Below, piece after piece: positions 8,206-14,465 of a stretch of DNA of 18,629 bases; positions within the stretch are counted from its first letter, which is position 1; every line of letters starts with the position of its first letter. Source of the DNA: Hyphomicrobiales bacterium. GTDB lineage: Bacteria; Pseudomonadota; Alphaproteobacteria; Rhizobiales; Beijerinckiaceae. The translations under genes were made by a program, and so were the position numbers. The notes under the pieces are model-generated. The model saw only the letters and a program-made list of their open reading frames with translations. It was not told the DNA's origin and ran no database searches. The stretch lies in NCBI GenBank assembly GCA_947374125.1, contig CANCAR010000029.1, positions 1-18,629 of the forward strand, given 5' to 3'.

Positions 8206-8790
8206 TTAGGCGTTAAGGGGCTTATTCCGTGAATCAAGTCGTTGCGAGATCGACGATATCGCTTCCCTTAACCCTTTTAGATGTGGATTTTGATGTAGCG
8301 CTCGCTGAAATGCAAAACGTGCTTCGTGCCAACGATCCAAATCGAGACAGATCTGTCCAAATAAAGATATGGCGGCGAAATGCCGCGGTTCTAACCGCAA
8401 AGTCTCGCCAAGATGGCTGATTGCATCATGCGGTCTCGCCGTCATCATCGCGACGATGGCTTGCTTGTAATAGACCTCGGCCCAATCGGGTTTGAGGGCG
8501 ACAAGAGAGTTGAGAATGACTTGAGCGCTTTCGGGATTTTGGGTGTCAATTGCCGAAATGGCCTCGGCCATACGAGATCTGGCCTCAGGGCACGCGTTTG
8601 AAATCCATAGCGCGTGGATCAACTCAGTCAGGCCTTCTCGGTCGCGCCGCGAATGAGGCTGTTGCAGGGCCTTGAGCAAAGCTCCAAGTCGCTTCGAAAG
8701 CGATGGATGCGGCTTAATCGTATCGAGCGAGAGCAGAAGCGCAAAAACAGCATCTAAAGCCGGAACATTACCGTTTTCAGCGTCAGGCAC
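8206..8790 (-). CDS. Tetratricopeptide repeat protein
   Basis: This TPR protein of about 194-199 aa probably binds a protein partner; its function is unknown. TPR-like helices run from about residue 85 to 185, clearest in DAISHLGETLRLEPRHFAA and WHEARFAFQRALHQNPHLKG, which show the W-4-L-7-G-8-Y-20-A-27-P pattern with the usual P32. The N-terminal half (DAVFALLLSLD...EGLTELIHALW) resembles that of a short TPR family common in alphaproteobacteria. No ATG is available: GTG at 8790 overlaps the cobU stop by 8 nt and TTG at 8805 by 23 nt. Neither has a clear ribosome-binding site, so translation may depend on coupling to cobU. There is no signal peptide, so it is likely cytoplasmic. Confidence 0.75.
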   Translation of the reverse strand: MPDAENGNVPALDAVFALLLSLDTIKPHPSLSKRLGALLKALQQPHSRRDREGLTELIHALWISNACPEARSRMAEAISAIDTQNPESAQVILNSLVALKPDWAEVYYKQAIVAMMTARPHDAISHLGETLRLEPRHFAAISLFGQICLDLDRWHEARFAFQRALHQNPHLKGLREAISSISQRLDSRNKPLNA

Positions 8791-9295
8791 TTGGCTTGAC
8801 CACAAGCGGTATGCCCGCCACCATCAGCACCACGCGGTCCGCCTGTGCAGCAAGCCTTTGATGTAACCGCCCCGCATGGTCCCGAAAATCCCGCGCCAGC
8901 TTGTTATCGGGTACAATGCCGAGGCTCACTTCATTGGAAACCAAAAAACTGGACGCCGTGCGTTTGGCAAGCGCTATCTCGAGCCGTGAAAAAGCCGCCT
9001 CAACATCGTGCTCGCCGAGCATGAGATTCGTAAGCCACAGCGTGAGGCAATCGACCAAAACGGGTGAATGCCCCTCAAGCGCCTGCCAGATATCAACCGG
9101 CGCTTCCCGCGTAATCCAGCCCTTTTCACTCCGATCCGCCTGATGGCGGGCAATGCGCTCGCGCATCTCCTCATCCCATATCTCGGCGGTTGCCACATAG
9201 GTCCAAGGCTGGGGCAGTGCTTTGATCAGCGTCTCCGCATAGCGCGTCTTGCCGGAGCGGGCACCGCCGAGGATGAGGGTGAGGGGTGAGGTCAT
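8783..9295 (-). CDS. cobU: Adenosylcobinamide kinase / adenosylcobinamide-phosphate guanylyltransferase
   Basis: This bifunctional enzyme (CobU, called CobP in alphaproteobacteria; 170 aa) phosphorylates adenosylcobinamide and then transfers GMP to it, making AdoCbi-GDP for nucleotide-loop assembly of cobalamin. P-loop GGARSGKT is at residues 10-17. ATAEIWDEEMRERIARH contains H51, equivalent to the guanylylated His of Salmonella CobU. DCLTLWLTNL and the SNEVSLGIVP motif (usually SNEVGxGIVP) follow. The ATG at 9295 gives the family's usual length; the longest ORF adds 42 residues without homology. The Shine-Dalgarno site is weak. No other cobalamin gene is in the window, so it is detached from a larger cob cluster or serves salvage. 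Confidence 0.93.
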   Translation of the reverse strand: MTSPLTLILGGARSGKTRYAETLIKALPQPWTYVATAEIWDEEMRERIARHQADRSEKGWITREAPVDIWQALEGHSPVLVDCLTLWLTNLMLGEHDVEAAFSRLEIALAKRTASSFLVSNEVSLGIVPDNKLARDFRDHAGRLHQRLAAQADRVVLMVAGIPLVVKPSA

Positions 9296-9349
9296 GGGAG
9301 TGAGTTGTGCCGTTATGATGGGGTTTTGGCAAGGGGGAAGGCGGGCAAT

Positions 9350-9401
9350 GGACCGCGAGCCTCCCGGCTCGCATTGGTGCGCGGCAGGAGCCCTCGGGTC
9401 C
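9350..9401. repeat. Palindromic repeat, left boundary of the Abi cassette
   Basis: Positions 9350-9375 form a hairpin-rich unit built on GCGAGCC-TCCC-GGCTCGC, flanked by GGACC and ATT. A second, weaker arm (9376-9401) ends in GGTCC, which closes with the initial GGACC. The 26-nt unit recurs in inverted orientation with one mismatch at 10711-10736. It looks like a dispersed REP-type element. Confidence 0.8.
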
Positions 9402-9439
9402 GAAATAATAAGAACGATCAAGATTTTTGCTGAAAAAAG

Positions 9440-9460
9440 TGTATGTCAAAACGTAATACA
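9440..9460. promoter_or_regulatory. Possible operator upstream of the antitoxin-like gene
   Basis: TGTAT-N11-ATACA is a perfect 5+5 inverted repeat ending at the ribosome-binding site (AAGGAG, 9460-9465). Antitoxins of ribbon-helix-helix type often repress their own promoter through such sites. The arms are short, so chance is quite possible. Confidence 0.3.
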
Positions 9461-9471
9461 AGGAGCTTCAA

Positions 9472-9693
9472 ATGGTCGATCTACTTCAAAAGCGCGATGT
9501 AGCCGTTTCGGTTTGCTGCGATACGCTGTATGGAGCCCAGCTTGCCATTTTGAACGAGACTCTGGTGCGGCTGGCACCTGAGGCCTTCGAGCATTTTATG
9601 GCGGCGATTGATGCTCCGGTTTTAGTCATACCGGCCAAACTGGCCGAGCGGTTGGCGCGTCAAGCGCCTTGGGATGAAACCTCAGTTCTATGA
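9472..9693 (+). CDS. Small DUF1778-antitoxin-like protein (C-terminal part only)
   Basis: The 73-aa product has a C-terminal half that resembles the tail of DUF1778/TacA-type antitoxins: F39-EHFMAAIDAPV, a Pro-Ala-Lys-Leu segment at 54-57, and QAPWDE at 64-69 (family pattern: DxPxxPxPxLxxLLxxxAPWE). That tail normally wraps around and neutralises a GNAT toxin. The N-terminal ribbon-helix-helix DNA-binding domain is missing; the first 30 residues (MVDLLQKRDVAVSVCC...) look unlike it. It is well set for expression, with AAGGAG 6 nt before the ATG. The stop overlaps the next gene's start (ATGA, 9690-9693). It may be the neutralising partner of the Abi_C protein, or a decayed antitoxin kept as a leader peptide. 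The family resemblance is by eye. Confidence 0.6.
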   Translation: MVDLLQKRDVAVSVCCDTLYGAQLAILNETLVRLAPEAFEHFMAAIDAPVLVIPAKLAERLARQAPWDETSVL

Positions 9694-10478
9694 TTTCGCA
9701 ACCCAAGTCCTTAACCGCCGAACATGACGGATTGCTAGGTCGAGCCAAAGAGCTTGAAAGCTTGTTGATCGGTCGCGCTACTCATGAGGCGGCTTCGGAT
9801 CCCCGATATCAAGAGTTAAGATTGGAGTTCATTAAAGACGCGAACACAAAATTGTTGCTACCAGAGTTCGTTAAAAAATGCCGCGATCTCGAAATGTTTT
9901 GGACATTTATTAAGGGAAAATCTGACCACTACAAGCCGCGCCAAATTATTATTCGTGACGGTTTCACGCCTTTGTTTGAGTATTTGGAGAGTCCATATCG
10001 AACTCCCAGCGATTCGATCATTTCGGACACTTTACAACATTTTGACCCTGAAAGTGTTCATTCTATTTGGTCTAAAGCTCTAGAAAGGCGGCATACTGAC
10101 CCCGAAGGCGCAATTACAGTCGCTCGCACACTGTTGGAAACCATTTGCAAACACTTGCTGGACGAATTTGATGTTCCATATAACGAGAAAGAGGACTTAC
10201 CAAAGCTGTATTCCATGGCAGCAAAGTCGCTTAATCTTGCTCCGGATCAACATATAGAAGAACCCATCAAGGCCATCTTGGGTGGTGGAATGAAATTAGT
10301 TAACGGTCTTGGAACCCTACGAAACCGTTTCAGCGATGCCCACGGCACCGCTCGGCGACCTATCAAGCCGTCGCCACGCCATGCTAATCTTGCGGTGAAT
10401 ACCGCGGGAGCAATGGCCACTTTTTTAGTTGAGACGTTTATTGAAATGAATCGGTCTAATAATTCAAAAAATCAATAA
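9690..10478 (+). CDS. Abortive infection C-terminal (Abi_C) domain protein, candidate HEPN-type toxin
   Basis: The 262-aa cytoplasmic protein has the Abi_C architecture. An N-terminal helical part (to about residue 100) includes YKPRQIIIRDGFTPLFEYLE (81-100). The core has DPEGAITVARTLLETICKHL (137-156), then EDLPKLYSMAAKSLNLAPDQ (168-187), GLGTLRNRFSDAHG (206-219) and SPRHANLAVNTAGAMATFLVET (228-249, given by its ends). R211-N-x5-H218 fits the R-x4-6-H signature of HEPN ribonucleases, so RNA cleavage during phage attack or stress is a plausible role (inference). The gene is visibly more A/T-rich than its neighbours and uses AAA, TTA and ATT codons freely, a sign of transfer. Start coupling to the upstream antitoxin-like gene suggests a toxin-antitoxin or defence pair. 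I do not recognise a named system. Confidence 0.8.
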   Translation: MISQPKSLTAEHDGLLGRAKELESLLIGRATHEAASDPRYQELRLEFIKDANTKLLLPEFVKKCRDLEMFWTFIKGKSDHYKPRQIIIRDGFTPLFEYLESPYRTPSDSIISDTLQHFDPESVHSIWSKALERRHTDPEGAITVARTLLETICKHLLDEFDVPYNEKEDLPKLYSMAAKSLNLAPDQHIEEPIKAILGGGMKLVNGLGTLRNRFSDAHGTARRPIKPSPRHANLAVNTAGAMATFLVETFIEMNRSNNSKNQ

Positions 10479-10563
10479 AAGTTAGACGAAATGCCACGTC
10501 ACCATTTTCATTTAGATTGGGCACGGAAATTAGCAGCGCCGAATATTTTGACAAGATAGCGAT

Positions 10564-10691
10564 TTATCCGTCCTTGCGAGCGATGAGCGAAGCAATCCAG
10601 TTGAGGGTAACAAAAAAGCGCAATGTCACCATTGCGCTCTATCTTTCATGATCAGCTGGGTTGCTTCACTGTCGTTCGCAATGACGGATAA
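10564..10691. repeat. 128-bp palindromic element downstream of typA
   Basis: The left arm (10564-10600, starting TTATCCGTCCTTGCGAGCGA and ending GCAATCCAG) and the right arm (10656-10691, inverted) match at most positions; the right arm reads TTATCCGTCATTGCGAACGA on the minus strand. The termini are TTATCCGTC, and the interior carries a separate terminator hairpin. It belongs by sight to the CGTCATTGCGAG...AAGCAATCCAG repeat family found dispersed in many alphaproteobacteria, and is MITE-like in having terminal inverted repeats and no gene. Confidence 0.85.
10612..10637 (-). terminator. Rho-independent terminator of typA
   Basis: A perfect 8-bp stem GCGCAATG/CATTGCGC with a 4-nt loop is followed, on the minus strand, by six U (the A run at 10612-10617). 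It lies about 105 nt after the typA stop, inside the 128-bp palindromic element. On the plus strand it could also stop read-through from the convergent Abi_C gene, though the U tract there is poorer. Confidence 0.8.
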
Positions 10692-10710
10692 AGCTTGCGC
10701 GTAACAAAGG

Positions 10711-10736
10711 AATGCGAGCCCGGAGGCTCGCGGTCC
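10711..10736. repeat. Palindromic repeat, right boundary of the Abi cassette
   Basis: The 26-nt unit centred on GCGAGCC-CGGA-GGCTCGC is the inverted copy of 9350-9375 with a single mismatch. It ends 5 nt from the typA stop codon. Confidence 0.8.
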
Positions 10737-10741
10737 GCTTT

Positions 10742-12565
10742 TTAAGCTACCGCTTCCTTCGACCGCTCAGCCCGCTTCCGATCATTTGGATCAAGATGCA
10801 CTTTGCGCAGGCGGATCGACTTTGGCGTTACTTCCAGCAATTCATCGTCCTGAATATAGGCGAGGGCTTTCTCAAGCGTCATGCGGATCGGAGGCGTCAA
10901 GCGCACGGCTTCGTCTTTACCTGCCGCACGAACGTTGGTGAGTTTTTTGCCCTTGAGCAAATTCACTTCCAAGTCGTTTTCGCGGGTGTGTTCGCCAACG
11001 ATCATGCCCTGATAAACCTTCCAACCGGGCTCGATCATCATCGGGCCGCGATCTTCCAGGTTCCACATGGCATAGGCCACTGCCTCGCCGATATCGTTTG
11101 AGATCAACACGCCATTGCGGCGGCCTGCGATCTCACCCTTATAGGGCAAATAGCCGTGAAATAGGCGGTTCATAATGGCTGTACCGCGCGTGTCGGTCAG
11201 CAATTCGCCGAGATAGCCGATCAGGCCGCGCGTTGGCGCGTGGAACACAAGGCGCAGGCGATTGCCGCCGGAAGGGCGCATTTCTACCATATCCGACTTG
11301 CGCTCGGACATTTTCTGAACCACGACGCCGGAATATTCCTCATCCACGTCGATGACGACTTCTTCAATCGGCTCCAGCAGAGAATTGGTTTCCGGATCAC
11401 GCGAATAGACGACCTTTGGACGAGACACAGCCAGTTCAAAGCCCTCGCGGCGCATTTGCTCAATGAGAATAGCAAGCTGCAATTCGCCACGGCCTGCGAC
11501 TTCGAACGAATCTTTGTCGGTTGATTCCGAAATACGAAGCGCAATATTGCCTTCGCCTTCCTTGAACAGGCGATCACGGATGACGCGGCTCGTCACTTTG
11601 TCGCCTTCGGTACCCGCTAATGGCGAGTCATTGACGCGGAACTGCATGCTGACCGTTGGTGGATCGATCGGGTGGGCCGGAAGTGGTTGCTCAATCGAGG
11701 GGTCACAGAACGTATCGGCAACCGTGCCTTTAACCATGCCGGCAATGGCGACGATATCGCCCGCAAACGCTTCATCAACAGGCACGCGCTCAAGGCCACG
11801 GAAGCCGAGAACCTTCGACACGCGGCCGGTTTCGATAACTTTGCCGTCCGCACCCAGCACTTTAAACGCTTGGTTTGGCTTAACCGAGCCCGAGGTGATG
11901 CGACCCGTTACGATGCGGCCGAGATAGGGGTTGGCTTCCAAAATCGTGCCGATGAGGCGGAACGGTCCTTCCTCAGTCACGGGCGGGGCGGTGTGCTTGA
12001 TAATCAGATCAAACATCGGGCCAAGATCGGTCATAGGACCTTCCGGAGCCGTGGCCATCCAGCCATTCTTGGCTGAGCCGTAGAGGATCGGGAAATCGAG
12101 CTGGTCGTCGGTGGCGTCGAGCGCTGCAAAAAGATCGAACACTTCGTTGACGACTTCCGAGGCGCGCGCTTCTGGCTTGTCGATCTTGTTGATCGCGACA
12201 ATCGGCTTCAAGCCGAGCTTTAGCGCCTTACCCACCACGAATTTGGTCTGTGGCATCGGGCCTTCAGCGGCATCGACGAGAACAACCACGCCGTCGACCA
12301 TGTTCAAAATACGCTCCACCTCGCCGCCGAAATCGGCATGGCCGGGGGTGTCAACGATGTTGATACGGGTATCTTTCCACTGCACCGAGGTGCACTTCGC
12401 CAGAATGGTAATGCCACGCTCCCGTTCGAGATCGTTCGAATCCATCGCGCGTTCCGCAACCTTCTGGTTTTCACGGAAGGTGCCAGACTGGGCAAGCAGC
12501 TTGTCGACAAGGGTCGTTTTGCCATGGTCGACGTGGGCGATGATCGCGATATTGCGGATATCCAT
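10742..12565 (-). CDS. typA: Ribosome-associated GTPase TypA/BipA
   Basis: The 607-aa translational GTPase of the EF-G/LepA superfamily acts on the 70S ribosome and 50S assembly, mainly under cold or other stress. G1 AHVDHGKTT is at residues 10-18, G2 RGITI at 50-54, G3 DTPGHADFGGEVER from 72, G4 NKID at 126-129 and G5 in YGSAKNGWM. Domain II, the EF-G-like domains and the TypA-specific C-terminal domain follow; RPSGGNRLRLVFHAPTRGLIGYLGE (start and end cited) and LPYKGEIAGRRNGVLI are hallmark segments. The length is normal for the family (about 605 aa). It is transcribed alone, with a terminator at 10612-10637. Confidence 0.97.
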   Translation of the reverse strand: MDIRNIAIIAHVDHGKTTLVDKLLAQSGTFRENQKVAERAMDSNDLERERGITILAKCTSVQWKDTRINIVDTPGHADFGGEVERILNMVDGVVVLVDAAEGPMPQTKFVVGKALKLGLKPIVAINKIDKPEARASEVVNEVFDLFAALDATDDQLDFPILYGSAKNGWMATAPEGPMTDLGPMFDLIIKHTAPPVTEEGPFRLIGTILEANPYLGRIVTGRITSGSVKPNQAFKVLGADGKVIETGRVSKVLGFRGLERVPVDEAFAGDIVAIAGMVKGTVADTFCDPSIEQPLPAHPIDPPTVSMQFRVNDSPLAGTEGDKVTSRVIRDRLFKEGEGNIALRISESTDKDSFEVAGRGELQLAILIEQMRREGFELAVSRPKVVYSRDPETNSLLEPIEEVVIDVDEEYSGVVVQKMSERKSDMVEMRPSGGNRLRLVFHAPTRGLIGYLGELLTDTRGTAIMNRLFHGYLPYKGEIAGRRNGVLISNDIGEAVAYAMWNLEDRGPMMIEPGWKVYQGMIVGEHTRENDLEVNLLKGKKLTNVRAAGKDEAVRLTPPIRMTLEKALAYIQDDELLEVTPKSIRLRKVHLDPNDRKRAERSKEAVA

Positions 12566-12636
12566 AAGGGCTCTTTCTCGGAACGGGCTATTTCTTGCGA
12601 AACGAACGGGATTTCTGGGTTGTATTTAACAGCAAA

Positions 12637-12662
12637 GCCCGGCATCGATCAGGAGGCCGGGC
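12637..12662 (-). terminator. Possible terminator hairpin after rcnA
   Basis: GCCCGGC/GCCGGGC forms a 7-bp GC stem with a 12-nt loop in the 168-nt gap between the rcnA stop and the typA start. On the minus strand it is followed only by TTTGCTGTT, a poor U tract, so it may instead be a structure in the typA leader. Confidence 0.35.
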
Positions 12663-12733
12663 ATAGGTCAACGACTTGTTGCGCTGCACATAGCTGATTT
12701 GAGGCGAATAGGGAAGGGAAAAGGCAGAATGGG

Positions 12734-13621
12734 CTAATGACTTAGGCCGCTGATCCCCAGCCATAGCGTATATAGCCCAACCAAGATGATCAGAGCACTC
12801 GAGAGATAGGGCGCGTTATTGGCCCATTGACCGAGATTTTTGAATCGGCCAGAGGCGTGGCGTAGACTGAGAGCCGCTGCTGCTCCAACCGTTACCATCG
12901 TTACCGCTAAGCCGATCGAGAAGCACAGCACCAATAGCGCGCCCATGGTGATCTGTTTCAATTGCAGGCAGATGAGAAGCACGGTGACGGAAGCTGGGCA
13001 GGGGATAAGGCCGCCGGTCAAGCCGAACAACACGATTTGCCCCGTCGTTGCTGTGCGCCCTGCGAAGCGGCGTTGGATGTCTTCGGCATGCATTCGGGCG
13101 TGGGCGTCGGAATAGGCATCTTCAGGCAGATGCAACGCTTCTGTGTTGAGAGCCGATCCGCTGACGGCATGATCATGATCATGATCATGGTCGTGGTCGT
13201 GGTCATGATGATGGCCATGTGACCCGTGTGATCCATGCGATCCGTGTCCACCATGATGGCCGTGATCATGTGGGCGGCGATCCTGCCAAGTCCGCCACAC
13301 CATCCAAAGCGCAATCGTTAAAATGATAATGCCGGAGGCGAGCTGCAAATAAGGTTCTGTTGATTCCGACGTAATGCCTTGCCCAAAATGGAGGCCTGCG
13401 AGTGCGATGATCCAGACGATAGCGGTGTGCGACAAGGTCGCTGCTAAGCCAAGAAGAACAGCTTGTCCAACCGTACCGCGAACCGCGATAATAAAAGCAG
13501 CCATCATGGTTTTGGAATGGCCGGGCTCAAGCCCGTGCAGGGCTCCGAGCAAAATGGCGCTTGGGATAAAGAGCCACAGATTTTGGCTGCCGGATTGGAT
13601 GAGGCTTGCGAGATCGGTCAT
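12734..13621 (-). CDS. rcnA: Nickel/cobalt efflux protein RcnA
   Basis: The 295-aa inner-membrane protein exports Ni(II) and Co(II). The N-terminus has the RcnA hallmark FIPSAILLGALHGLEPGHSK (to K37; metal-site residues H29, E32, H35) followed by TMMAAFIIAVRGT. About six membrane segments flank a cytosolic His/Asp/Gly-rich loop at residues 118-151 (HDHGHHGGHGSHG..., then an HD repeat). DAHARMHAEDIQRRFAGR and LTGGLIPCPASVTVLLICLQ downstream also match E. coli RcnA closely. No rcnR repressor gene lies next to it. An AGGGTG site sits 5 nt before the ATG. It is separated from cycM by a strong terminator, so it has its own promoter in the short gap 13622-13669. Confidence 0.95.
   Translation of the reverse strand: MTDLASLIQSGSQNLWLFIPSAILLGALHGLEPGHSKTMMAAFIIAVRGTVGQAVLLGLAATLSHTAIVWIIALAGLHFGQGITSESTEPYLQLASGIIILTIALWMVWRTWQDRRPHDHGHHGGHGSHGSHGSHGHHHDHDHDHDHDHDHAVSGSALNTEALHLPEDAYSDAHARMHAEDIQRRFAGRTATTGQIVLFGLTGGLIPCPASVTVLLICLQLKQITMGALLVLCFSIGLAVTMVTVGAAAALSLRHASGRFKNLGQWANNAPYLSSALIILVGLYTLWLGISGLSH
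13169..13270 (-). repeat. Low-complexity His/Asp/Gly codon repeats within rcnA
   Basis: The DNA for the metal-binding loop is nearly iterative: CATGAT units (His-Asp) followed by TCCATG/TCCGTG-type units (GlySerHis). Such 6-9 nt repeats can change copy number by slippage, always in frame with the hexamer or nonamer unit. Confidence 0.8.
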
Positions 13622-13669
13622 TTCGACACCCTAAGTCAAGGATTTATTCCGGACAACCGCCATTGGCAC

Positions 13670-13697
13670 AAAAAAACGCCCCTTTGGGGGGCGTTTT
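13670..13697 (-). terminator. Rho-independent terminator of cycM
   Basis: AAAACGCCCC (13673-13682) and GGGGCGTTTT (13688-13697) pair perfectly around a 5-nt loop. On the minus strand the stem runs into seven U (A run 13670-13676). It lies 25 nt after the cycM stop and about 50 nt before rcnA. Confidence 0.92.
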
Positions 13698-13722
13698 CAA
13701 ATTCAGTTCCATGGCGAGCTGA

Positions 13723-14274
13723 TTATGGCAGCGGCGATGGGCTTTCCGACAGTGAGCGAAGATAGGCTATCAGATCCGCGCGCTTGGCACCGTCGGCCAT
13801 ACCCGCATAGCCCATGGCTGTGCCAGCAATATAGGCCTTTGGATTGGTCACGAAAGCATCAAGCGAGGCATAATCCCACTTTGCTCCCTTGCCGGAGCGC
13901 TCTTTCAGGCCAGCGGAATAATTAAATCCAGCGGCAGATCCCATAACGCGATCCACAACGCCATAGAGCGCGGGGCCAACTTTTGCGGCGGCACCTTTTT
14001 CGAAATTATGGCATGCTTGGCATGCTTTAACACCCGCTTCGCCACGCTTGGCATCAGCCACTTTCAGACGTTCGGCGATTGGGGCGTCAGCAGCACCAGC
14101 TTTGGCTTCTGCGGCCGGAGCTGCCTTAATGGCTTCTCCACCCGGCAGCTCGTAGCCTTCCACCTTTACCTTTGGCCCTGAAAAGATGCCCTCGGCTACA
14201 ATGCCCGTACCCATGACCAGAAGCAGGACACCCAGCACGGCACCGGCAATTTTGTTAAATTCGAACGAATCCAT
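13723..14274 (-). CDS. cycM: Membrane-anchored c-type cytochrome (CycM type)
   Basis: The 183-aa class I cytochrome c is tethered by one N-terminal membrane helix (about residues 9-30, uncleaved, no AxA site). An Ala/Pro/Glu-rich periplasmic linker (about 45-75) leads to the haem domain, with CQACH at 85-89. VGPALYGVV (99-107) and FNYSAGLK are typical of the mitochondrial-type class. The likely axial Met is M154 in GTAMGYAGM, where the family has PGTKM. CycM carries electrons from the bc1 complex to aa3-type cytochrome oxidase in rhizobia. The start is supported by GGAG 7 nt upstream. It is divergent from kdsB, an arrangement I recall as common in Hyphomicrobiales. Confidence 0.9.
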   Translation of the reverse strand: MDSFEFNKIAGAVLGVLLLVMGTGIVAEGIFSGPKVKVEGYELPGGEAIKAAPAAEAKAGAADAPIAERLKVADAKRGEAGVKACQACHNFEKGAAAKVGPALYGVVDRVMGSAAGFNYSAGLKERSGKGAKWDYASLDAFVTNPKAYIAGTAMGYAGMADGAKRADLIAYLRSLSESPSPLP

Positions 14275-14401
14275 TCCGAAGCTCCGACACTTTAATTCCG
14301 AGGCTGAGGGGCTAAACGGCTAGTTAAGACCCACTCAAAAAATTAGACGCATCCGATTACCCGCTTTGCGCGGGTCTTGGCAACTCGTATAAGCGGTTTC
14401 C

Positions 14402-14433
14402 AGCTGATACTTTTTATCAGCTCTGCTCTTTTT
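14402..14433 (+). terminator. Terminator-like hairpin in the kdsB leader
   Basis: AGCTGATA (14402-14409) and TATCAGCT (14415-14422) form a perfect 8-bp stem with a 5-nt loop; CTGCT and a run of six T (14428-14433) follow. The kdsB start is 32 nt further on. A smaller stem, ACCCGC/GCGGGT (14359-14375), precedes it. This would end a plus-strand transcript before kdsB: either an attenuator or the end of a small RNA that starts in the cycM-kdsB divergent region. The U tract is a few bases away from the stem, which weakens the call. Confidence 0.5.
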
Positions 14434-14465
14434 TACATTAACGGTAACCGAAATAAGAAGATCCG

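Noticed and set aside
9249..9581. 110-aa frame that might supply a missing N-terminus for the antitoxin-like gene
   Set aside because: It overlaps cobU and the palindromic repeat, shows no ribbon-helix-helix pattern, and does not join the small ORF by a plausible frameshift.
11463..12629. Plus-strand frames of 134-172 aa across typA
   Set aside because: These are mirror frames of a highly conserved GTPase gene with no ribosome-binding site or domain.
13169..13270. Short tandem repeats that might suggest a CRISPR or tandem-repeat locus
   Set aside because: They are codon repeats of the His/Asp-rich loop of rcnA, in frame, with no spacer structure.
6401..14449. The 11-mer TAACGGTAACC present both near 6403 and near 14440
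   Set aside because: Too short and in unrelated contexts (repeat spacer and kdsB leader); chance cannot be excluded and no dyad or promoter position supports a shared site.
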